Shown here: positions 52,049-56,749 of the stretch, piece by piece
How the letters are laid out: every line of letters begins with the position of its first letter
How positions within the stretch are numbered: position 1 is the first letter of the stretch
Source of the DNA: Nitrosarchaeum sp.
GTDB lineage: Archaea > Thermoproteota > Nitrososphaeria > Nitrososphaerales > Nitrosopumilaceae
Direction: 5' to 3'
Assembly (NCBI GenBank): GCA_021414105.1
Contig: JAIOPB010000007.1
Location: forward strand, 1 to 56,749
DNA: 56,749 bases
Position numbers and translations under genes: made by a program
The notes under the pieces: generated by a model
Told to the model about the DNA's origin: nothing
Database searches by the model: none
The model's input: only the letters and a program-made list of their open reading frames with translations

Positions 52049-52816
52049 GTGTCATTGATGTTAGTTTCAATAGACTGGCTAAAATATCATGTTTCTGATC
52101 CAAATATTATCATTTTAGATACACGTCCTAAAACAATGTTTTTGTACGGTCATATTTCAAAATCTCAATCATTAACAATAGAACAAGTTATTCAATTTGA
52201 TCAATATGGTGCAAATCTAGTTATTGATGAAAAAAAAATTGCTGATCTTTTTAGCTCGCTTGGAATTGATAATTCTAAAACTGTTATTCTTATTGGCGAT
52301 TCCATGGATCCATCAGCTGCTAGGATCGCATGGACCTTTCTCTACTTTGGACATGAAAAAATATCTCTACTTGATGCAAATATTATGGATTTGCAAAAAA
52401 ATGGATTCGAATTAACAAAAAAATTATTCACTCCTAAATCCACAACATTTATTCCAAAAATCAACTCTAAAATTCGAATAGAGTCTGATCATCTTAAAGA
52501 AAATTTAAATAATTTTGTAGTATTAGATGCAAGAACACCTCAAGAGTTTATGGGTGGACATTTACCTAGTTCAAAACTAATCCCATTTACTGAAGGAATA
52601 GCATATGATGGTAAATTATTTCAAAATAAAGATTTTTTACAAAATCTATTTTCTCAAAACCAAATCTCTAAAGACAGTGAAATTGTTTGCTATTGTATGC
52701 ATGGTCATAGGGCATCTAATCTATTTTTACAATTGATGATTGCAGGTTATCAAAATTTAAAATTGTATGATGGATCATTTGTTGATTGGTATGGACGGAG
52801 ATTGCCCCTTGAGTAA
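52049..52816 (+). CDS. Tandem rhodanese (thiosulfate sulfurtransferase)
   Basis: About 252-255 residues; GTG 52049 or ATG 52058 may start it. Two rhodanese domains: the first (about 5-125) has TVILIGDSMDPSA where the active Cys would be, so it is inactive; the second (about 145-255) holds the active loop IVCYCMHGHRA with Cys and QEFMGGHLP. Sulfur-transfer or cyanide-detox roles. Overlaps NOB1 tail-to-tail by 42 bases. Confidence 0.92.
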   Translation: MSLMLVSIDWLKYHVSDPNIIILDTRPKTMFLYGHISKSQSLTIEQVIQFDQYGANLVIDEKKIADLFSSLGIDNSKTVILIGDSMDPSAARIAWTFLYFGHEKISLLDANIMDLQKNGFELTKKLFTPKSTTFIPKINSKIRIESDHLKENLNNFVVLDARTPQEFMGGHLPSSKLIPFTEGIAYDGKLFQNKDFLQNLFSQNQISKDSEIVCYCMHGHRASNLFLQLMIAGYQNLKLYDGSFVDWYGRRLPLE

Positions 52817-53281
52817 TTTTCTCTTAAGTGGTGTACCGCACATTGGGCACTCTTTTCCAGTCGTATGATTTGTACGACATCCCGGACAATAATGAACCCA
52901 TTTGCCAACGTCTTGAAAACTATTTGTCATTATGGGTGATATCTTCAATCCTATATTTTTTGCAACATTTGTAATTGCAAAATCATCTGAAATAATCTCG
53001 CCTTTCAGGCTTATGCATAGCGCAATTATTGAAATGTCTTGCTTTGATAATTGTAGAAAATCCCCTGTTTCTTTGGCAGATGCTATGGCTGCATTTGTTG
53101 ATTCTTTGTCCGGATCCATTATTTTTAATCGATTAGTTTCTAGCAGTGTTCCTAATGCATCCTGATTTTTTTTGATGTGTTTTATTTCCTCATAAACAAG
53201 AGATGTTGTATAGCAATCATTGGCTGATCCAAATGGAACTCCTGCATAAAATGCACTTGCATCTAATATTCTAAAATCCAA
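52775..53281 (-). CDS. nob1: Endoribonuclease NOB1
   Basis: 168 residues: PIN domain (about 1-125) with acidic residues in ILDASAFYAG, SLVYEEI and ISDDFAITN, followed by a zinc ribbon CPGCRTNHTTGKECPMCG. It matures the 3' end of 16S rRNA. Overlaps nadK by 11 bases at its start and the rhodanese end by 42 bases at its stop. Confidence 0.93.
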   Translation of the reverse strand: MDFRILDASAFYAGVPFGSANDCYTTSLVYEEIKHIKKNQDALGTLLETNRLKIMDPDKESTNAAIASAKETGDFLQLSKQDISIIALCISLKGEIISDDFAITNVAKNIGLKISPIMTNSFQDVGKWVHYCPGCRTNHTTGKECPMCGTPLKRKLLKGQSPSIPINK

Positions 53282-54086
53282 GTTTGCTCATCTGTCTCAG
53301 TCCTCGTTTCTTCAATCTAACAAAGACTGCTGGCTTTCTATACTTTTTTATAATTATCGGTTCGCCATAACCTGCCGATTTTACTACCTGTGCATCCATC
53401 ACTATACTACAGTCATGTGATGATATTATTTCTATTTTTTCATCTGGCACCACAATTGATTCTAATCTGTAAACTGGAGCAACTGGTGTTATAATCAAAA
53501 CATCTAGACTTTCATGAAGAATTGGACCGCCTAAAGAAAATGAGTGTCCTGTTGAACCACTTGGAGTGGCAATTATTACGCCATCCATTTTTTGTTTGAC
53601 TGTGTCATTTTGAAATTTTATCTCAATCTCTGCAGTTTTTGTAAGATTTGTTCTACAAATGTAGATCTCATTTAATGCTGGTGGAAATTCTTTACCTCCG
53701 CATGAAGCTACAACTCTGGTTCGTTTATCTAAAAAGAATTTACCTTTTAGGATTCTATCAATTGCATCATCTATTTCATCAATAGTTATTTCAGATAGTA
53801 TGCCTCTATTTCCACCTACGTTAATTGTTAGAATTGGCGTATCATTTTCAAGATATCTAAAAACTCTTAGAGTTGTTCCATCTCCTCCCAATGTAATTAC
53901 TAGATCTAATTTTTCTTTTTTCAGCTCCTCCAATGTCTCTACTTTTTTCGCACCTTCTACTTCTATGGGGGAAATTGTAAATACTGTGGATTTTTTTGCT
54001 AGAAACTTTTTTGCAACATTTTTTGCTGCATCTTCTGACTCTTTTGAACCTACTTTACTAACCACTGCAACTTTCTGAAGTTTCAA
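53271..54086 (-). CDS. nadK: NAD kinase
   Basis: 271 residues: the NAD/ATP-kinase GGDGT motif (VITLGGDGTTLRVFRYL, near residue 62), NVGGNRGILSEI, CRTNLTKTAEIEI and GVIIATPSGSTGHSFSLGGP match the family. It phosphorylates NAD to NADP. First gene of the - strand pair with nob1, overlapping it by 11 bases. Confidence 0.93.
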   Translation of the reverse strand: MKLQKVAVVSKVGSKESEDAAKNVAKKFLAKKSTVFTISPIEVEGAKKVETLEELKKEKLDLVITLGGDGTTLRVFRYLENDTPILTINVGGNRGILSEITIDEIDDAIDRILKGKFFLDKRTRVVASCGGKEFPPALNEIYICRTNLTKTAEIEIKFQNDTVKQKMDGVIIATPSGSTGHSFSLGGPILHESLDVLIITPVAPVYRLESIVVPDEKIEIISSHDCSIVMDAQVVKSAGYGEPIIIKKYRKPAVFVRLKKRGLRQMSKLGF

Positions 54087-54179
54087 GTAGTTCTCCTAAG
54101 TCTCATTTAGTTAAAAAGATATTTTTTATTTAAATTATTGTAAACACAAATAAGTATGAATACAAATTTGTAAAATAAC

Positions 54180-55025
54180 ATGAATTACGCACATCCCGAA
54201 GTTTTAGTAGATACAGATTGGGTGTCAAAAAATATGCCAAATGAAAATAGAAAATTAGTTGAAGTTGATTATGATCCTGTAAACGGATATCAAAAAGGCC
54301 ACATTAAAGGAGCCAGCTTAATTTGGTGGAAACGAGACATTAATGATCCTATAACTAGAGACATCATTAATAAAAAACAATTTGAGACATTAATGTCTAA
54401 AAATGGTATACGTGAAGATACAGAGGTAATTCTTTATGGTGATTTTAATAATTGGTTTGCAGCATTTGTTTTCTGGGTTTTCAAATATTATGGCCATGAA
54501 AATCTCAAAATTATGAATGGTGGAAGAAAAAAATGGGAATTAGAAAATAAAGAATACACTACAGAAGAACCCCGACTTGCTTTAACTACATACAAAGCAC
54601 AACCACCTGATGAGGGACTCAGAGCTTACTTGTTTGATGTTAGTAGAGCATTAGGACGAGAAGATACTGTGATGGTTGATGTAAGATCTCCAAAAGAATT
54701 CTCTGGAGAAATTACAGCACCTCCTGAATATCCAATGGAACATGCACAAAGAGGTGGACATATTCCTAAAGCAAATAATATCCCATGGGCAACTGCTGTA
54801 AATGATGTTGATGGCACATTCAAATCTGTAGTAGATCTTACACAAAATTATGAATCAAAAGGTGTTACCCCAGACAAAGATGTTATCTGTTATTGTAGAA
54901 TTGGAGAAAGATCATCTCATAGTTGGTTTGTTCTAAAATATCTGCTAGGTTATTCCAAAGTTCGAAACTATGATGGTTCTTGGACTGAATGGGGTAACAT
55001 GATAGGAAATCCTGTGGAAAAATAA
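54180..55025 (+). CDS. Rhodanese-family sulfurtransferase
   Basis: 281 residues, two rhodanese domains: KGHIKGASLIWWKRDIND and a domain-2 active loop CYCRIGERSSHSW with the catalytic Cys near residue 240, plus VMVDVRSPKEFSG. Similar to SseA-type thiosulfate/mercaptopyruvate sulfurtransferases. One base before the next gene, which is probably co-transcribed. A TATA-like A/T-rich region precedes the ATG. Confidence 0.92.
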   Translation: MNYAHPEVLVDTDWVSKNMPNENRKLVEVDYDPVNGYQKGHIKGASLIWWKRDINDPITRDIINKKQFETLMSKNGIREDTEVILYGDFNNWFAAFVFWVFKYYGHENLKIMNGGRKKWELENKEYTTEEPRLALTTYKAQPPDEGLRAYLFDVSRALGREDTVMVDVRSPKEFSGEITAPPEYPMEHAQRGGHIPKANNIPWATAVNDVDGTFKSVVDLTQNYESKGVTPDKDVICYCRIGERSSHSWFVLKYLLGYSKVRNYDGSWTEWGNMIGNPVEK

Positions 55026-55026
55026 A

Positions 55027-55338
55027 TTGTCATTAGACCTTCCTGTACTAAAGCAAGGTTCATTTTATTATATCAAAGACGGTGATGCTGATTTTATTCT
55101 GGAAGATAAAACAAAAAGAGGTCTTACAGTAAAGGACACATCCATAGATGAAAAACTAAATGCTAAAGCCGATAAAGGTATGATTCATGATATGGATGGA
55201 ATTGGGCATTGGGTTCCAATTCGTTGGTATTTTTCAAAAGATCTGTTTGATCTCAAAAAAATCTTAGAATATGCTGACGCAATGGAAAAAAAGTATGTTG
55301 AACTTCGAGAGCTTACGTGTCCAGACGACAGTGACTGA
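55027..55338 (+). CDS. Hypothetical protein after rhodanese
   Basis: 103 residues, TTG start: beta strands QGSFYYIKDGDADFILEDK then a helical C-terminus KKILEYADAMEKKYVELREL ending in CPDDSD. Not recognised. Position 1 base after the rhodanese gene suggests a linked function, for example as a partner or regulator of the sulfurtransferase. Confidence 0.62.
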   Translation: MSLDLPVLKQGSFYYIKDGDADFILEDKTKRGLTVKDTSIDEKLNAKADKGMIHDMDGIGHWVPIRWYFSKDLFDLKKILEYADAMEKKYVELRELTCPDDSD

Positions 55339-55374
55339 TAACCTTTTTAAATAAAATCAATCTACTGAAACCGA

Positions 55375-56322
55375 ATGTCATTACTTCTAAAAGATCGAGT
55401 TTGGACAATGGAAGCACCAACTGCAAAACGTGGTGTATATCCTCTTCATGGCTTCAAACTTGGACTTTATAGATTGCCAATAAAACTTGAAGATCCTCTA
55501 GAAATTAAATCTGTACATGATGGTCTGAAAAAGGCATTTGAAATGGATGCTTATGCCGATAGAGTATTTGCAACATATCGTTGGAAAGAACAAAACATGA
55601 AAGATCCTGATGCAAAGGGGTATGAAGAGGTAGAGTTGTCTGTAACTGTTGAAATTGTTAGTGGAGAAGTAGTTGATATTATTTATCAAATTTTTCCAAT
55701 TGAAAAATTTGGCGACCCAAACTGGGTTAAAGATTATAGAAAAAAGGCAGATCATTTTGCAAAAATGGTTATTGATACTATCTTACGTAATACTATCTTG
55801 GCAGATAAGATGATTTCTTATCTTGCAAAAGCAGAGAAGCTTAATCACTCTGAAGCAATACAGAGACTAGAAGAGCTCACTCCTCTTGCAAAAATTGTTC
55901 TTAATGCTAAACCCAAAGCAACTGAAGCTGCAGATGAAATTGCTGAAGATGATGGAGGCGAATTTGAAATTCCAGATGGAGCAAAACCAGGACCAATCGA
56001 TGTTACTTACAAATCTAAAATGAAACCCTCTGTTCCATTTGATGCAAATGGATACACAATCAAGACTTGGGGCAGAAAAGGTACCAACAATGGAATTCTT
56101 GGTGTTTGGGGGGAATTCGTATCTGTTGATTACGATATCTGTATTGCAGATGGTGCATGTATTGAAGCATGTCCAGTTGGAGTCTATGAATGGTTTGATA
56201 CTCCTGGAAATCCTGGATCTGAGAAAAAACCCCTCATGTCAAAAGAGCCTGATTGTATATTTTGCCTTGCATGTGAAGGCGTTTGTCCTCCACAAGCAAT
56301 AAAGATCTTTGAGCAAAAATAA
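55375..56322 (+). CDS. Long ferredoxin with C-terminal 2[4Fe-4S] domain
   Basis: 315 residues: a large N-terminal domain of unknown function (about 1-235) and a C-terminal ferredoxin region with IADGACIEACPVGVYEW and CIFCLACEGVCPPQAIKIF, giving Cys for two clusters (C-x4-C-x3-CP type in the first, C-x2-C-x2-C-x3-CP in the second). It resembles the N-terminally extended archaeal ferredoxins, but the extension is longer and its role is not readable. Possible electron carrier for KorAB. Confidence 0.85.
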   Translation: MSLLLKDRVWTMEAPTAKRGVYPLHGFKLGLYRLPIKLEDPLEIKSVHDGLKKAFEMDAYADRVFATYRWKEQNMKDPDAKGYEEVELSVTVEIVSGEVVDIIYQIFPIEKFGDPNWVKDYRKKADHFAKMVIDTILRNTILADKMISYLAKAEKLNHSEAIQRLEELTPLAKIVLNAKPKATEAADEIAEDDGGEFEIPDGAKPGPIDVTYKSKMKPSVPFDANGYTIKTWGRKGTNNGILGVWGEFVSVDYDICIADGACIEACPVGVYEWFDTPGNPGSEKKPLMSKEPDCIFCLACEGVCPPQAIKIFEQK

Positions 56323-56375
56323 GTAAATTACTTTGCAAGTATAAATAGTGACCAGACATTTTGGGAAACTAGACA

Positions 56376-56749
56376 ATGGCACTTAATTCATTTACTCAAT
56401 TTATTTTTGATCTGTTTATCGCATCTGCAATTATTATTAGTGCTTATACATGTAATTTCTATTATCTGACATATCTCTCAATAAAGCGAAAAGAAATTCT
56501 TTCTACTGCTAATGTGGGAACTCCATCAATTACTATTCAATTACCAATCTACAATGAAAAGTATGTTGCAAAGAGATTAGTTGATGCAGTGTGTATGATG
56601 TTTTATACAAAAGAAAAGATGAGGATAATGGTTTTAGATGATTCTGATGATGAAACAGTGGATCTTTTATCTGACGTTGTTGCTAAATACAAAAAACAAG
56701 GATTTCAAATTGATCATATACGACGTGGTACAAGAAAAGGGTACAAAGC
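56376..56749 (+). CDS. GT2-family membrane glycosyltransferase (partial, 5' end)
   Basis: The first 124 codons of a gene running off the right edge. A first membrane helix (about 12-35) is followed by the GT2 catalytic start PSITIQLPIYNEKYVAKRLV and the DXD-like segment VLDDSDDETVDL, as in CESA-like glucosyl/mannosyl transferases. Product beyond residue 124 unknown. Confidence 0.85.
   Translation, partial: MALNSFTQFIFDLFIASAIIISAYTCNFYYLTYLSIKRKEILSTANVGTPSITIQLPIYNEKYVAKRLVDAVCMMFYTKEKMRIMVLDDSDDETVDLLSDVVAKYKKQGFQIDHIRRGTRKGYK

Noticed and set aside
1-56749. CRISPR arrays, insertion sequences, rRNA genes
   Set aside because: No regularly spaced direct repeats, transposase motifs or rRNA-like sequence were seen.

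Overview
The window is low-GC archaeal DNA with the gene content of an ammonia-oxidising thaumarchaeon (Nitrosopumilus/Nitrosarchaeum-like). Supporting this are archaeal-type ribosomal proteins (P0/L10, L12/P1, L18e, L19e, L32e, L37Ae), RNA polymerase subunit D, Spt5, SBDS, the exosome (Rrp4/Rrp41/Rrp42), Cbf5, NOB1, prefoldins, an F420 ligase, a two-subunit 2-oxoacid:ferredoxin oxidoreductase, many TTG/GTG starts and TATA boxes placed about 26 bp before start codons, as expected for leaderless transcripts. The assignment to a genus is inference from gene content; no search was run.

Layout. 1-1022: a small accessory cluster (end of an unknown gene, a coiled-coil protein, a HEPN-like protein). 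1146-5454: L12 on the + strand; SecE-Spt5-L11 and L1-L10 on the - strand, split by an Lrp-type regulator, plus a TRIC-like membrane protein. 5494-11193: D-aminoacyl-tRNA deacylase, a short alkyltransferase-like protein, L19e/L32e (- strand), PEP carboxykinase and a secreted subtilase. 11271-20670: superoxide dismutase, prefoldin alpha, FtsY, ornithine carbamoyltransferase, then a tight translation/secretion operon (broken L18, S5, L30, L15, SecY, adenylate kinase, EMC3-like protein, CMP kinase, Cbf5). 20697-33202: an accessory region with an intron-containing tRNA-Ser, a transporter, small membrane and zinc-finger proteins, small HTH regulators, a cupredoxin, HtrA, a receptor-type class III cyclase and LhgO. 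33413-44954: 2-hydroxyacid dehydrogenase, KorAB, several lineage-type hypotheticals, CofE, two tandem isopropylmalate dehydratase-type gene pairs and a sugar nucleotidyltransferase. 44958-56749: S9-L13-L18e and RpoD (- strand), then the SBDS/exosome/L37Ae/Pcc1/prefoldin beta superoperon, an XPF nuclease, two rhodaneses around NOB1/NadK, a large ferredoxin and the start of a GT2 glycosyltransferase.

Most notable points: (1) the L18 gene at 14629 keeps only its two ends, in different frames, with the middle missing; (2) ribosomal protein S5 next to it starts with six perfect 18-bp repeats coding an RGG-type tail; (3) a 13-bp palindrome, TTAACA-W-TGTTAA, occurs three times in 1.2 kb, 35-37 bp before start codons of unrelated small genes, and two copies bound a ~218-bp imperfect inverted repeat in a region without a recognisable gene; (4) several genes too short for routine calling are present (SecE, a DUF1059-type protein, a Cys-rich zinc-ribbon peptide).
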